A DNA stretch of 52,423 bases, from the NCBI GenBank assembly GCA_947503115.1, contig CANNCS010000013.1, positions 1 through 52,423 on the forward strand, given 5' to 3'. Position 1 is the stretch's first letter, and each line of letters starts with the position of its first letter. Source of the DNA: an uncultured Marivita sp. GTDB taxonomy: Bacteria; Pseudomonadota; Alphaproteobacteria; Rhodobacterales; Rhodobacteraceae. Positions 15,765 through 25,039 of the stretch are shown piece after piece. Position numbers and translations under genes: made by a program. The notes beneath the pieces are model-generated. The model ran no database searches and had not been told where the DNA came from. It was given only the letters and a program-made list of their open reading frames with translations.

Positions 15765-16682
15765 TTACTGAAGTGCGGCTTTCACCGCCGCAACGGCATC
15801 GCCGCCATCTTTGGTGGTCACGCCATCCAGCCAGCTCATGTAGGCGTCGGGATTGGCCTGCAACCAAGCGGTCGCAGCATCGCGCGCCTCGGCACCGTCA
15901 TTCAGGATGGCGCCCATGATTTCGTTTTCCATGGCCAGTGTGAATTCGAGATTTGTCAGCAGCTTCCCGACATTCGGGCAGGAATCGACATACCCTGCAG
16001 CAGTGTTGGTGAAGACTGTTGCGCCGCCAAGGTTCGGGCCGAACCAATCGTCGCCACCTTCAAGATAAGTCATCTCGAAGTTCGCGTTCATGGGGTGCGG
16101 CTCCCAGCCAAGAAACACAACAGGCTCGCCACGGTCATCCGCGCGGGCCACCTGCGCAAGCATCCCCTGTTCCGAGCTTTCGACCACTTCGAAACCTTCA
16201 AGGTCAAACGCGTTTGCACCAATCATGTCCATGATCAGGCGGTTGCCGTCATTGCCCGGCTCAATGCCGAAAATTTCGCCATCCAGTGCATCGCGCTGCG
16301 CGGCGATGGCGGCAAAGCTGGTGATGCCCAGATCAGCACCGGCCTTGTTTGTGGCCAGAGTGTATTTCGCACCTTCGAGGTTTGCGCGAACGGTGTCGAC
16401 GGTGCCCGCGTCCCGGTAGGGGGCGATATCGGCTTCCATGGTCGGCATCCAGTTGCCAAGGAATACATCAACATCGCCTTCAGCCAATGCGGTGTAGGTT
16501 ACCGGCACGGACAGCACTTTGATGTCTGTGTCATAGCCAAGCGCGTCCAGCACAACAGTGGTTGCCGCGGTCGTCGCCGTGATGTCGGTCCAGCCCACGT
16601 CCGAAAACGTGACCGAGTCACAATCGGCAGCGACAGCACCTGCGGCACAGATCGCAAGGATTGAGAGTGAAGATTTCATCAT
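15765..16682 (-). CDS. choX: choline ABC transporter substrate-binding protein
   Basis: This 305-residue periplasmic protein has a Sec signal peptide (MMKSSLSILAICAAGAVAA, with cleavage near Ala-Asp). The mature part opens CDSVTFSDVGWTDITATTAA, followed by GNWMPTMEADIAPYRDAGTV, the ChoX/OpuAC pattern. Tryptophans and tyrosines of the quaternary-ammonium aromatic box are present (GWTD, GNWMP, PYRD, GWEPHPM). It heads the choXWV operon. The AGGGAG ribosome site favours the first of two adjacent ATGs. It is divergent from betI across a BetI-like palindrome, so it is probably induced by choline. Confidence 0.92.
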   Translation of the reverse strand: MMKSSLSILAICAAGAVAADCDSVTFSDVGWTDITATTAATTVVLDALGYDTDIKVLSVPVTYTALAEGDVDVFLGNWMPTMEADIAPYRDAGTVDTVRANLEGAKYTLATNKAGADLGITSFAAIAAQRDALDGEIFGIEPGNDGNRLIMDMIGANAFDLEGFEVVESSEQGMLAQVARADDRGEPVVFLGWEPHPMNANFEMTYLEGGDDWFGPNLGGATVFTNTAAGYVDSCPNVGKLLTNLEFTLAMENEIMGAILNDGAEARDAATAWLQANPDAYMSWLDGVTTKDGGDAVAAVKAALQ

Positions 16683-16715
16683 TTTGTGGGTCTCCCTGAC
16701 AAAGGTTGGTTTTTG

Positions 16716-16735
16716 TTGATTGACGAGTCAATTAA
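16716..16735. promoter_or_regulatory. BetI-type operator palindrome
   Basis: TTGATTGAC and GTCAATTAA flank a GA centre, a nearly perfect 20-bp inverted repeat midway between choX and betI. BetI repressors bind inverted repeats of the TTGATTGA/TCAAT type over their divergent promoters and release on choline. A second small palindrome, TACGG-TC-CCGTA, follows at 16744-16755. Confidence 0.7.
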
Positions 16736-16786
16736 AAACGCCATACGGTCCCGTACGTCAAACACTTAATTATTTCGGAGTCGAAC

Positions 16787-17383
16787 GTGCCGAAGCTCGG
16801 GATGGAGCCTATACGCCGAGAGGCGTTGGTAAAAGCGACGATTGCCGAGATCGGGCAAGCGGGGTCTCTGGACGTGACCGTGGCCCAGATCGCGCGACGC
16901 GCGGGCATGTCTTCGGCGCTGGCGCATCACTATTTTGGCGGAAAGGATCAGATATTTCTGGCCGCCATGCGCCACACGCTTAGTGTTTATGGCGCAGAAG
17001 TTCGTGGTGCTCTGGCGATGGCACGCGGACCCAAGGCGCGGGTCGAAGCGATCATCCGCGCGGGCTTTACCCATTCAAACTTTCGGCGCGAAGTTGTTGC
17101 GGCGTGGCTGAATTTCTACGTCCTTGCCCAATCTGACGACCAGGCGCGCCGCTTGTTGGCGGTGTACCAGCGTCGTTTGCATTCGAACCTTGTCTACAAC
17201 CTGCGGCCGCTTGTCGGTGTGCGCTCCGCTGAAGTCGCATTGCGTATCGCGGGGTTGATCGACGGCCTTTATCTTCGGGAAGCGCTCAGTAAAGAGGTGC
17301 CATCAGGCGACGAGGCAACACGGCAGGTGCTGACCGCGCTTTCACACGAAATTGTCCAAGCGGACAGGGAGCCACTCGTATGA
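16787..17383 (+). CDS. betI: TetR-family choline-responsive repressor
   Basis: This 198-residue regulator has a TetR helix-turn-helix at about residues 10-55 ([20 protein letters not shown], then [20 protein letters not shown]). The BetI-specific region [17 protein letters not shown] is followed by a C-terminal ligand domain ([31 protein letters not shown]). Its stop overlaps betB (ATGA). It is expected to repress both itself with betBA and the divergent choXWV operon. Confidence 0.92.
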   Translation: MPKLGMEPIRREALVKATIAEIGQAGSLDVTVAQIARRAGMSSALAHHYFGGKDQIFLAAMRHTLSVYGAEVRGALAMARGPKARVEAIIRAGFTHSNFRREVVAAWLNFYVLAQSDDQARRLLAVYQRRLHSNLVYNLRPLVGVRSAEVALRIAGLIDGLYLREALSKEVPSGDEATRQVLTALSHEIVQADREPLV

Positions 17384-18837
17384 GTTACGACACACAGCCC
17401 ACAGCCAGCCATTTCATCGATGGTGCTTATGTTGAAGACACCAACGGCACGCCGATTCACGTGATTTACCCGGCGACCGGCAAACAGATCGCTACTGTTT
17501 ATGCGGCGACGCCGGCGATTGTCGATCAGGCACTGGCTGCTGCACATCGAGCGCAGAAAGCTTGGGCCGGATTGTCTGGCACCGAGCGGGGTCGTATCCT
17601 GCGCCGTGCTGCCGACATGATGCGGGAGCGCAACCACGACCTGTCGATCCTTGAGACCTTTGACACCGGCAAGCCGTATCAGGAGACCATAGCGGTCGAT
17701 GCAACCAGCGGCGCCGATGCTCTTGAGTATTTTGGCGGCCTTGCCGGGAGCCTGACCGGGGAGCACATCCAGTTAGGTGAAGATTGGGTCTATACCCGTC
17801 GTGAACCGCTGGGCGTATGCGTCGGCATTGGTGCGTGGAACTATCCGACCCAGATCGCGTGCTGGAAAGGCGCGCCTGCGCTGGCTTGCGGCAATGCCAT
17901 GGTGTTCAAGCCGTCCGAGATGACACCGCTTTGCGCCTTGAAGGTGGCCGAGATCCTGCATGAAGCGGGGCTGCCCGCCGGGATTTACAACGTCATCCAA
18001 GGGCTTGGCGAAGTGGGCTCATCGTTGGTTACCGATCCGCGTGTGGCCAAAGTATCGCTGACCGGGTCTGTCCCAACCGGCAAAAAAGTATACGCGGCTG
18101 CTGCCGCGCAGATGAAGCATGTCACGATGGAACTAGGTGGCAAATCTCCTTTGTTGATCTTTGACGACGCCGACTTGGAAAACGCGGTGGGCGGAGCGAT
18201 CCTTGGCAATTTCTATTCTTCCGGTCAGGTGTGTTCGAACGGGACTCGGGTATTTGTGCAGAAAGGGATTAAGGAAGCGTTTTTGAAGCGGCTTTCCGAA
18301 CGCCTTTCTACTGCTGTGATCGGTGATCCCATGGACGAAGCGACCAACTTTGGACCCATGGTTTCCGAAAAACAGATGAAAATCGTTCTCGATTATATCG
18401 AAAAAGGCGAAAACGAAGGCGCGCGGCTGGTAACAGGTGGAAAGCGCCTAGATGGGGATGGGTTCTACCTCCAACCCACTGTTTTTGCGGATGTAACTGA
18501 CGACATGACCATCGCCCGAGAAGAAATTTTCGGACCCGTGATGGCCGTTCTTGATTTCACGACAGAAGACGAAGCAATAGCCCGCGCCAACGCTACGGAA
18601 TTCGGGTTGTCGGCCGGGGTCTTCACCCAAGATCTGTCGCGGGGGCACCGTGTCATTGCGGCGCTCGAGGCTGGGTCGTGTTTCATTAACTCGTATAACG
18701 ACGCCCCCGTCGAGGCACCTTTTGGGGGGACCAAGATGTCGGGTGTCGGGCGTGAGAACTCCAAGGCTGCAATCAATCATTACAGCGAACTGAAATCCGT
18801 CTACGTCCGCATGGGCGACGTTGAGGCGCCCTTCTAA
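17380..18837 (+). CDS. betB: betaine aldehyde dehydrogenase
   Basis: This 485-residue NAD(P)-dependent aldehyde dehydrogenase oxidises betaine aldehyde to glycine betaine in the cytoplasm. Catalytic Cys285 ([11 protein letters not shown]) and general base Glu251 (MELGGKSP) are present, along with the cofactor motif GSVPTGKKV. The N-terminus [20 protein letters not shown] is BetB-like. The length equals that of the family. It is coupled to betI by ATGA, and betA starts 9 bp downstream. Confidence 0.94.
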   Translation: MSYDTQPTASHFIDGAYVEDTNGTPIHVIYPATGKQIATVYAATPAIVDQALAAAHRAQKAWAGLSGTERGRILRRAADMMRERNHDLSILETFDTGKPYQETIAVDATSGADALEYFGGLAGSLTGEHIQLGEDWVYTRREPLGVCVGIGAWNYPTQIACWKGAPALACGNAMVFKPSEMTPLCALKVAEILHEAGLPAGIYNVIQGLGEVGSSLVTDPRVAKVSLTGSVPTGKKVYAAAAAQMKHVTMELGGKSPLLIFDDADLENAVGGAILGNFYSSGQVCSNGTRVFVQKGIKEAFLKRLSERLSTAVIGDPMDEATNFGPMVSEKQMKIVLDYIEKGENEGARLVTGGKRLDGDGFYLQPTVFADVTDDMTIAREEIFGPVMAVLDFTTEDEAIARANATEFGLSAGVFTQDLSRGHRVIAALEAGSCFINSYNDAPVEAPFGGTKMSGVGRENSKAAINHYSELKSVYVRMGDVEAPF

Positions 18838-18846
18838 GGCACTGAT

Positions 18847-20505
18847 ATGAATGCTGATTACGTCATAGTTGGCGCAGGCTCTGCAGGCTGCGCTATGGCT
18901 TATCGTTTGTCCGAAGCAGGGCGATCCGTGATTGTTATCGAACATGGCGGATCGGATGCCGGGCCGTTCATCCAGATGCCCGGCGCGCTGAGCTTTCCGA
19001 TGAACATGAAACGCTATGACTGGGGGTTTCAGACCGAACCCGAACCACATCTGGGCGGACGGCGGCTTGCTTGTCCGAGGGGGAAGGTGATTGGTGGATC
19101 GTCCTCAATCAACGGGATGATCTACGTGCGCGGCCATGCGCGCGACTACGACCACTGGCGCGATCAGGGTGCGTCAGGTTGGGGGTACGCGGATGTTCTG
19201 CCGTATTTCCAACGGCTTGAGAATTGGCACTCTGGCGGTCACGGGGGCGATCCTGACTGGCGCGGAACGGGAGGGCCACTGCATGTGACCCGTGGCGCGC
19301 GCGACAATCCCTTGACCCGCGCCTTTGTCGAGGCTGGGGCGCAAGCGGGTTACGGCGTGACCGGCGACTACAATGGACACCGTCAAGAAGGTGTTGGTCC
19401 GTTTGATATGACGGTCTGGAAGGGCGAGCGCTGGTCCGCGGCGAAAGCTTATTTGCGACCTGCGTTGAAGCGAGAAAACTGTAGCATTGTCAAAGGGTTC
19501 GCTCGAAAGGTCGTGATCGAGAATGGGCGCGCGGTCGGCGTCGAAATTGAACAAGGTGCGCAGATCAAGGTGATCCGTGCCGATGCTGAAGTAATCCTTG
19601 CAGCATCGGCCATTAACTCACCTAAATTGTTGATGCTTTCAGGGATCGGACCCGCAAAGCATCTGGCCGAAAACGGGATCGATGTAGTCGCGGATCGGCC
19701 CGGTGTCGGGCAGAATTTGCAGGACCATCTTGAGGTTTATGTGCAAGCGGCGGCAAGCCAGCCGGTGAGCCTTTTCAAGTATTGGAACCTCTTGGGTAAA
19801 GCCTATGTGGGCGCGCGCTGGATGCTTACGAAAACTGGGCCGGGCGCGTCTAACCAGTTTGAAAGTGCTGGATTTATTCGCTCCAAGCCGGGGGTCGATT
19901 ATCCTGATTTGCAAATCCATTTCCTGCCCATCGCGGTGCGGTATGACGGGCAGGCGGCAGCCGAGGGGCATGGGTTTCAGGCCCATATCGGGCCGATGCG
20001 GTCGCCGTCGCGGGGAGAGATAACTTTGCGGTCTGGAGACCCTAAAGACGATCCCCGAATTTTCTTTAACTATATGAGTCATAAAGAAGATTGGGCGGAT
20101 TTCCGTCAAGGAATTCGGCTGGTGCGGGACATCTTCAAACAGGATGCGTTCAAGCCCTATTTCAAGCATGAAATTCAACCGGGTGATAATGCGCAAAGTG
20201 ATGAAAGCATTGATGATTTTATCCGTGATCATGCGGAAAGTGCCTATCATCCATGTGGGACTTGCAAGATGGGCGCACGCAGTGATCCAATGGCGGTTGT
20301 CGATCATGAGACGCGCGTAATTGGTGTGGAAAATCTTAGGGTTGCGGACAGCTCGATCTTTCCTCGGATCACCAATGGCAACCTCAACGGGCCTTCAATA
20401 CTTGTGGGGGAGAAAGCGTCGGATCACATTCTGGGAAAATCGCCTTTGCCGTCGGACAATCGTGAGCCGTGGATTCACCCCGCGTGGCAGACAGAGCAGC
20501 GTTGA
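18847..20505 (+). CDS. betA: choline dehydrogenase
   Basis: This 552-residue GMC-family flavoprotein has an FAD dinucleotide motif near the start ([18 protein letters not shown]), the GMC signature [20 protein letters not shown] and the C-terminal catalytic region [11 protein letters not shown] with His468. It oxidises choline to betaine aldehyde at the inner membrane, feeding electrons to the respiratory chain. It is the last gene of betIBA. The 3' end is followed by direct GTACGG repeats and a long hairpin. Confidence 0.94.
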   Translation: MNADYVIVGAGSAGCAMAYRLSEAGRSVIVIEHGGSDAGPFIQMPGALSFPMNMKRYDWGFQTEPEPHLGGRRLACPRGKVIGGSSSINGMIYVRGHARDYDHWRDQGASGWGYADVLPYFQRLENWHSGGHGGDPDWRGTGGPLHVTRGARDNPLTRAFVEAGAQAGYGVTGDYNGHRQEGVGPFDMTVWKGERWSAAKAYLRPALKRENCSIVKGFARKVVIENGRAVGVEIEQGAQIKVIRADAEVILAASAINSPKLLMLSGIGPAKHLAENGIDVVADRPGVGQNLQDHLEVYVQAAASQPVSLFKYWNLLGKAYVGARWMLTKTGPGASNQFESAGFIRSKPGVDYPDLQIHFLPIAVRYDGQAAAEGHGFQAHIGPMRSPSRGEITLRSGDPKDDPRIFFNYMSHKEDWADFRQGIRLVRDIFKQDAFKPYFKHEIQPGDNAQSDESIDDFIRDHAESAYHPCGTCKMGARSDPMAVVDHETRVIGVENLRVADSSIFPRITNGNLNGPSILVGEKASDHILGKSPLPSDNREPWIHPAWQTEQR

Positions 20506-20507
20506 AA

Positions 20508-20552
20508 CGTACGGATCGTACGGCCGAAATGTACGGTTGAGTGCGTCGCACT
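20508..20552. repeat. GTACGG direct repeats and small palindrome after betA
   Basis: CGTACGG occurs at 20508-20514 and 20517-20523, and TGTACGG at 20530-20536. They are followed by a perfect 6+1+6 palindrome, AGTGCG-T-CGCACT, at 20540-20552. Similar TACGG elements sit beside the BetI operator (16744-16755) and at 13790-13795. The function is unknown; they may be regulator half-sites. Confidence 0.4.
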
Positions 20553-20590
20553 AAGTACGCCGTTTCTTCTGTTTCTTTAATCAAAAATCA

Positions 20591-20619
20591 GGAAATGTTC
20601 GAAAAATACGAACGTTTCC
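20591..20619 (+). terminator. long hairpin downstream of betA
   Basis: GGAAATGTTCG (20591-20601) pairs with CGAACGTTTCC (20609-20619) at 10 of 11 positions around a 7-nt A-rich loop. No T tract follows, so it may be a weak terminator or mRNA 3' stabiliser for betIBA. The rest of the 268-bp gap to the next gene holds only a possible promoter. Confidence 0.4.
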
Positions 20620-20773
20620 GAAGCGCACGATCCGGCGCGCCTTGCAGTGTAGTGAGAGAGGCGATCGGACCGGGCGTCTAACGTTACCCATTGGTCGGGA
20701 ACTATTCCGGTGGTTGCGGCGTTGTCGAGTCAACCACCTGTATCCTGCCTGAAGGATGGCGTATCACATCCGC

Positions 20774-21397
20774 ATGACCGACTCACTTTCCGAGATGATC
20801 GCTTGTCCCAAATGTGATGCGCTGCACCGGGTCCCTCAAGTGGATATCGGCGCGCAGGCGAGTTGCGTGCGCTGCGGAACGGTTTTGGTCGCACCGCGCG
20901 AAGGTGCAATGACGCGGATCGTCATGCTGTCGATGACCGCTTTGATCCTGATGGTGGCTGCGGTGTTTTTTCCGTTTTTGGAACTGAGCACGCATGGTTT
21001 GGGGCGCAAGAGCTCGGTTTTTGATGCCATTTTGGCATTTTCAGACGGGTTGATGTTGCCGCTGTCCTTTGCGGTGGCGGCATTGATCGTTGTCTTGCCG
21101 ATCACGCGGTTTCTGGCGTTGATCTACGTGTTCGCGCCGATGGCGTTGGGGTGGGCGCCTGCGAGACATGCGCGGTCTGTTTTCAAGCTGGCCGAGCACA
21201 TTCGCCCTTGGGCGATGGCAGAGGTTTTCATCATCGGTGTGGCGGTCGCGCTGGTCAAAGTCGCGGGGCTGGCGCAGGTGACGCTTGGTCCGGCGTTCTG
21301 GGCTTTCGTTGGGCTGGTGATCATTACGGTTCTCAAGGATAATTTCATGTGTCGGGTAACGGTATGGCAAACGTTGAACGCGCGCAGCCCGTCCTGA
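20774..21397 (+). CDS. pqiA: PqiA-like membrane protein, first half
   Basis: This 207-residue protein starts at ATG 20774 (MTDSLSEMIACPKCD); an ATG 18 bp upstream adds six residues but has its ribosome site too close. A rubredoxin-like zinc motif (CPKC ... CVRC) at about residues 10-35 is followed by about four membrane helices. E. coli PqiA and LetA (YebS) contain two such units in one chain; here the second unit is the next gene. The protein would sit in the inner membrane and drive lipid passage into the PqiB tunnel. The start overlaps no gene and lies after a 268-bp gap, so the operon promoter is probably there. Confidence 0.82.
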   Translation: MTDSLSEMIACPKCDALHRVPQVDIGAQASCVRCGTVLVAPREGAMTRIVMLSMTALILMVAAVFFPFLELSTHGLGRKSSVFDAILAFSDGLMLPLSFAVAALIVVLPITRFLALIYVFAPMALGWAPARHARSVFKLAEHIRPWAMAEVFIIGVAVALVKVAGLAQVTLGPAFWAFVGLVIITVLKDNFMCRVTVWQTLNARSPS

Positions 21398-21996
21398 CGG
21401 CACGGGCTGCAGGATTGGTGGGCTGCGCTGAATGTGGCCATGTCTACCCGTTGGGAACGGAGGCGTGTACGGTTTGCGGCACGCGGCTGGTCAGCCGTGA
21501 CATGACTAGCCTCCAGAGGGTTTGGGCGTGGTTGTTTGCGGGAATGATCGTCTACATTCCAGCCAATGTGTATCCGATGCTGCGCACCACCACCTTTGGC
21601 AAAACATCGGAAAGTACGATCGTGGGCGGCGTGTTCGAATTGATGGAACACGGCTCTTACGGGATCGCATTTATCGTGTTCTTTGCGTCGGTCGTGATCC
21701 CGGTGAGCAAGTTCATCGCAATTGCCTATCTTGGATGGCGGGTTCAGCGCGGGAAACCAGGTACGACCAGCCATTTCCACCTTTACGAAATCGTCGAATT
21801 CATTGGCCGTTGGTCGATGATTGACGTGTTTGTCGTGGCGATCCTTTCGGCGCTGGTGCAGCTGAATTTCGTCGCCTCGATCCATCCCGGGATCGCCGCA
21901 GTAAGTTTTGCGCTTTCTGTTGCATTCACCATGATTTCGGCCAATAGCTTCGATCCCAGACTCATCTGGGACGCGCCTGAAGGAAAACCGGTTTGA
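21349..21996 (+). CDS. PqiA-like membrane protein, second half
   Basis: This 215-residue protein is the second PqiA domain as a separate gene. A zinc-ribbon pair (CAECGHVYP ... CTVCGTRL) precedes about four hydrophobic segments (WAWLFAGMIVYIPANVYPM; AFIVFFASVVIPVSKFIAI). The start at 21349 has an AAGGAT site 8 nt upstream and lies within the end of the first half, a 49-bp overlap. MANVE at 21364 is an alternative. The overlap suggests coupled, equal synthesis of the two halves. The NVYPM and VIPVSKF motifs match the LetA/PqiA core. Confidence 0.85.
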   Translation: MSGNGMANVERAQPVLTARAAGLVGCAECGHVYPLGTEACTVCGTRLVSRDMTSLQRVWAWLFAGMIVYIPANVYPMLRTTTFGKTSESTIVGGVFELMEHGSYGIAFIVFFASVVIPVSKFIAIAYLGWRVQRGKPGTTSHFHLYEIVEFIGRWSMIDVFVVAILSALVQLNFVASIHPGIAAVSFALSVAFTMISANSFDPRLIWDAPEGKPV

Positions 21997-24446
21997 GCGA
22001 TCCGACCCCCGCCGATATGAAGGTCTCCCCGCCCCGCAAGTCGATCTTGCGGAACCTGTCATTTGTCTGGCTTGTGCCTCTGCTTGCGTTGGGGGTGTCG
22101 CTGGGCATCGCTTGGCAGAATTTTGCGGATCGCGGGACTCTTATCGAGATATCGTTTGGCAATGCGTCAGGCGTGGTCGCGGGTGAAACGACGCTCCGCT
22201 ATCGAGATGTTGTTGTGGGCACTGTCGAGGACGTGCGCTTTACCGAAGATCTGGGTAGGGTTCTTGTCTATGTGCGCGTCGACAATGACGTGGCCCCTTT
22301 CATCGACGATGAGGCGGCGTTCTGGGTCGTGCGACCCGAAGTGTCGGCGCGCGGCATCAGCGGTTTGTCCACTGTTCTGTCCGGTGTCTATATCGAGGGC
22401 GCGTGGGACAACGCACCCGGAGCAGTCACAGGACAGTTCACTGGATCGGATTCACCGCCCTTGAACCAGCCGGGACGCCCCGGTCGCCGGATCACGTTGG
22501 CGACGGATGATGGCGCGACGATTTCCTACGGATCGCCGGTGCACTACCGCGGGGTCGAGGTTGGTCGTCTGGAGACGCCGCGCCTGTCGGCGGATGGGCG
22601 CACGGTGTTGGTGGATGCGTTCATTGATGCGCCCCATGATGCGCGGCTGACGCAAGCGACGCGTTTCTGGGACACGTCGGGGTTCGAGCTTTCATTCGGT
22701 ACGGCCGGTTTTTCTGTCGACTTCAACAGCCTTGCGTCACTGGTGACCGGCGGTGTGTCGTTCGACGATGTGTATGAAGACGGCGAACCGTTGCCGGCCG
22801 GCTATGTGTTCACGCTATACGAAGAGGAAGACGACGCCCGGCGCAACACATTGGTGCGCGGCCCTTCGCGGGGTGTTCCGTTCGCCATCCAGTTTTCAGA
22901 ATCTGTGAACGGTTTGGAAGCGGGTGATGACGTGACGTATCAGGGCCTCGAAGTGGGGGTTGTCACCGAATTGCGGTCTCGGGTGATCGAAACGCAGTTC
23001 GGACCCGAGCTGTCGCTGTTGGTTAACGTGTCGATTGATCCGCAACGGATGGGGCTTCCGGGGGGGACCAGTCCAGAAGAAACGGTAGAGTTTTTCCGTT
23101 TTGCCGTAGAAACCGGGATGCGCGCGCGGTTGGCGACTGAAAGCCTGCTGAGCAGCGATCTGCGGATCGAATTGGTGGTTCTGGATGACGCGCCATCCGC
23201 GCGCTTGTCCGAAGTGGACGGCGAACCGCCACGTTTGCCGAGTATTGAATCCAACCTGTCGGATTTCACCGCCACGGCCGAGGGTGTGTGGGAGCGGATC
23301 AACGCCTTGCCGATCGAAGAGGTGATGCAGCAGGCGATCAGCCTGATGGACGCGTTCGAGCAATTGGCGCGCAATGAGGATTTGCAGCGTGTGCCGGGGT
23401 CGGCGGTCGCGCTGTTGGATGACACGCGCGCCTTGGTTGGCAACGAGGCGATCCAGGCGATCCCGTCGCAGATCGAGGCGGCGGTCAACGACTTGACGGC
23501 GCTGGTGGCCGAGATCCGTGAAGGCGGTGCTGTGGCATCGCTTAATAGTGCATTGGCCAGTCTTAATGAGGCGATGGTCGGGATCAGTACGGCGTCGCAA
23601 TCGGCCCCGGCTTTGGCAGAGAACCTCGCCAAGCTGACGGAAGAGGACATTCCGGCGGTCTTGGCCGAGTTGCAGGGCGTGGCGCAGACTGCGCAAGAGC
23701 TGAAGCTGGACGAACTGGTGGCCAGTGCAACGGCGACGTTGAACCGGGTCGACGCCTTGATCGCGCAAGAGGCGGTGCAGGGCATCCCAGCGGCGGTGAC
23801 GGCGGCGATCGAGGATGTGCGGACCATCGTGGCGGATGTGCAGGCCGAAGGGGCGGTGCAGGCGTTTGGCAGTTCGCTGCGCAATCTTGATCGGGCGATG
23901 GCGGATATCAGCGTAGCCTCGCAGGATGCGCCGGCATTGACAGCGAACCTGCGACAGATCACCGAGAGCGACATTCCCGAACTGCTGGCCGAGCTTGAGG
24001 CCGTTGCGACCACCGCGAAAGAGTTGGAATTGCAGGCGCTTGTGGACAGCGCTACCAGCACTCTGGGTCGGGTGGATGCGCTGGTGGGGTCGCAGGATAC
24101 GCTGGAATTGCCTGGCACGATCAACGACGCGCTGACTGAAATGCGTTTGGCGCTGGCGGAATTGCGCGAAGGTGGGGTGGTCGAGAACCTGAATGCGACT
24201 TTGCAATCAGCGTCGGATGCCGCCGGATCAGTAGCCGCGTCGGTGGAAGATTTGCCACAACTGACTGCCCGACTTGAGCGGTTGGTGGCCGAGACCGAAG
24301 CGGTGGTCTCGTCTTATGGCGCGCGGTCGGATTTCAACACGCAGACGCTGTCGGCGCTGCGCGAGGTGCAAAATGCAGCAAAGTCGATCTCGGAACTGGC
24401 GCGCGCGATCGAGCGCAGCCCCAATTCTCTGATCTTCGGTCGCTGA
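21993..24446 (+). CDS. pqiB: PqiB-like MCE protein with 108-residue C-terminal repeats
   Basis: This 817-residue protein has one N-terminal membrane anchor (about residues 20-42) and three MCE domains starting near residues 47, 162 and 287 (GETTLRYRDVVVGTVEDVRF; GSPVHYRGVEVGRLE; GDDVTYQGLEVGVVTEL). The TTG start at 21993 overlaps the previous stop and has GAAGGA 8 nt upstream; ATG 22017 is the fallback. E. coli PqiB is about 546 residues. The extra length here is a helical region of nearly three tandem 108-residue repeats (repeat anchors at DNA 23460, 23784 and 24108). MCE proteins form periplasmic hexameric tunnels for phospholipids, and the repeats probably extend the needle toward the outer membrane. 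Confidence 0.88.
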   Translation: MSDPTPADMKVSPPRKSILRNLSFVWLVPLLALGVSLGIAWQNFADRGTLIEISFGNASGVVAGETTLRYRDVVVGTVEDVRFTEDLGRVLVYVRVDNDVAPFIDDEAAFWVVRPEVSARGISGLSTVLSGVYIEGAWDNAPGAVTGQFTGSDSPPLNQPGRPGRRITLATDDGATISYGSPVHYRGVEVGRLETPRLSADGRTVLVDAFIDAPHDARLTQATRFWDTSGFELSFGTAGFSVDFNSLASLVTGGVSFDDVYEDGEPLPAGYVFTLYEEEDDARRNTLVRGPSRGVPFAIQFSESVNGLEAGDDVTYQGLEVGVVTELRSRVIETQFGPELSLLVNVSIDPQRMGLPGGTSPEETVEFFRFAVETGMRARLATESLLSSDLRIELVVLDDAPSARLSEVDGEPPRLPSIESNLSDFTATAEGVWERINALPIEEVMQQAISLMDAFEQLARNEDLQRVPGSAVALLDDTRALVGNEAIQAIPSQIEAAVNDLTALVAEIREGGAVASLNSALASLNEAMVGISTASQSAPALAENLAKLTEEDIPAVLAELQGVAQTAQELKLDELVASATATLNRVDALIAQEAVQGIPAAVTAAIEDVRTIVADVQAEGAVQAFGSSLRNLDRAMADISVASQDAPALTANLRQITESDIPELLAELEAVATTAKELELQALVDSATSTLGRVDALVGSQDTLELPGTINDALTEMRLALAELREGGVVENLNATLQSASDAAGSVAASVEDLPQLTARLERLVAETEAVVSSYGARSDFNTQTLSALREVQNAAKSISELARAIERSPNSLIFGR

Positions 24447-24461
24447 GGAAGGACGAGTGGG

Positions 24462-25034
24462 ATGATGACTATGAATGTACGCACTCTGGCTGTTGTGATG
24501 GCGTTGCCTTTGGCTGCTTGCGGATCGGCGGACAGCGCGCGCTATCTGATCGACGCGCCGGCGTCGACGGGCCCAGAGACTCGTGTATCGGTGCGCAGTG
24601 TCGAATTGCGTGACGTGTCGCTGCCCAGCCATGCGTCTGGGGCCGAAATCCTTGTGCGCGAAGAGACCGGTGCTTTGCGGCCTTTGGGTGATGCGGTTTG
24701 GGCGGATGACCCCGAGCGCGCAGTCACGGGCACATTGGCGCAATTGCTGGACAACCGCAGCACCGCGACCGTTTCAGCAGAGCCGTGGCCGCTGTTGGAC
24801 GGGCCGTCAGCGCGGTTGGATGTTCGGATCGACAGGATGTTGGCCAGCGTTTCCGGTGTCTTCGAGATCACTGGTCAGGCCGCTGTCAGCGCGGTGGATG
24901 GACGCCCGCGCGAACGGGTCGAACGGTTTGCCATCTCGGTGCCGATTGCCGAGATTTCGGCAGCAGCGGTGACGGACGCGCAGGGCCGAGCGCTGGTGGC
25001 GTTGTCGGACGAATTGATCGGGCTTTTGCGCTAG
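24462..25034 (+). CDS. pqiC: PqiC-like outer-membrane lipoprotein
   Basis: This 190-residue protein has a lipoprotein signal with lipobox LAAC (MNVRTLAVVMALPLAACGSA). The mature domain matches the PqiC/YmbA (DUF330, ABC-type transport auxiliary) fold: RYLIDAP, VSVRSVELRDVSLPSHASGAEILVR, LAQLLDNRSTATVSAEP. It is expected to cap the PqiB needle at the inner leaflet of the outer membrane. Two upstream Met codons (MMTMN) leave the start uncertain by three residues. It is the last gene of the pqi operon. Confidence 0.85.
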   Translation: MMTMNVRTLAVVMALPLAACGSADSARYLIDAPASTGPETRVSVRSVELRDVSLPSHASGAEILVREETGALRPLGDAVWADDPERAVTGTLAQLLDNRSTATVSAEPWPLLDGPSARLDVRIDRMLASVSGVFEITGQAAVSAVDGRPRERVERFAISVPIAEISAAAVTDAQGRALVALSDELIGLLR

Positions 25035-25039
25035 AGTTC

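Noticed and set aside
20508-20536. GTACGG copies as a CRISPR array
   Set aside because: The units are only 7 bp, unevenly spaced at 9 and 13 bp, with no spacers of usual length and no cas genes.
22896-24206. Long minus-strand frame of 436 residues opposite pqiB
   Set aside because: Arg/His/Gln-rich shadow with no domain; the plus strand holds clear MCE domains and repeats.
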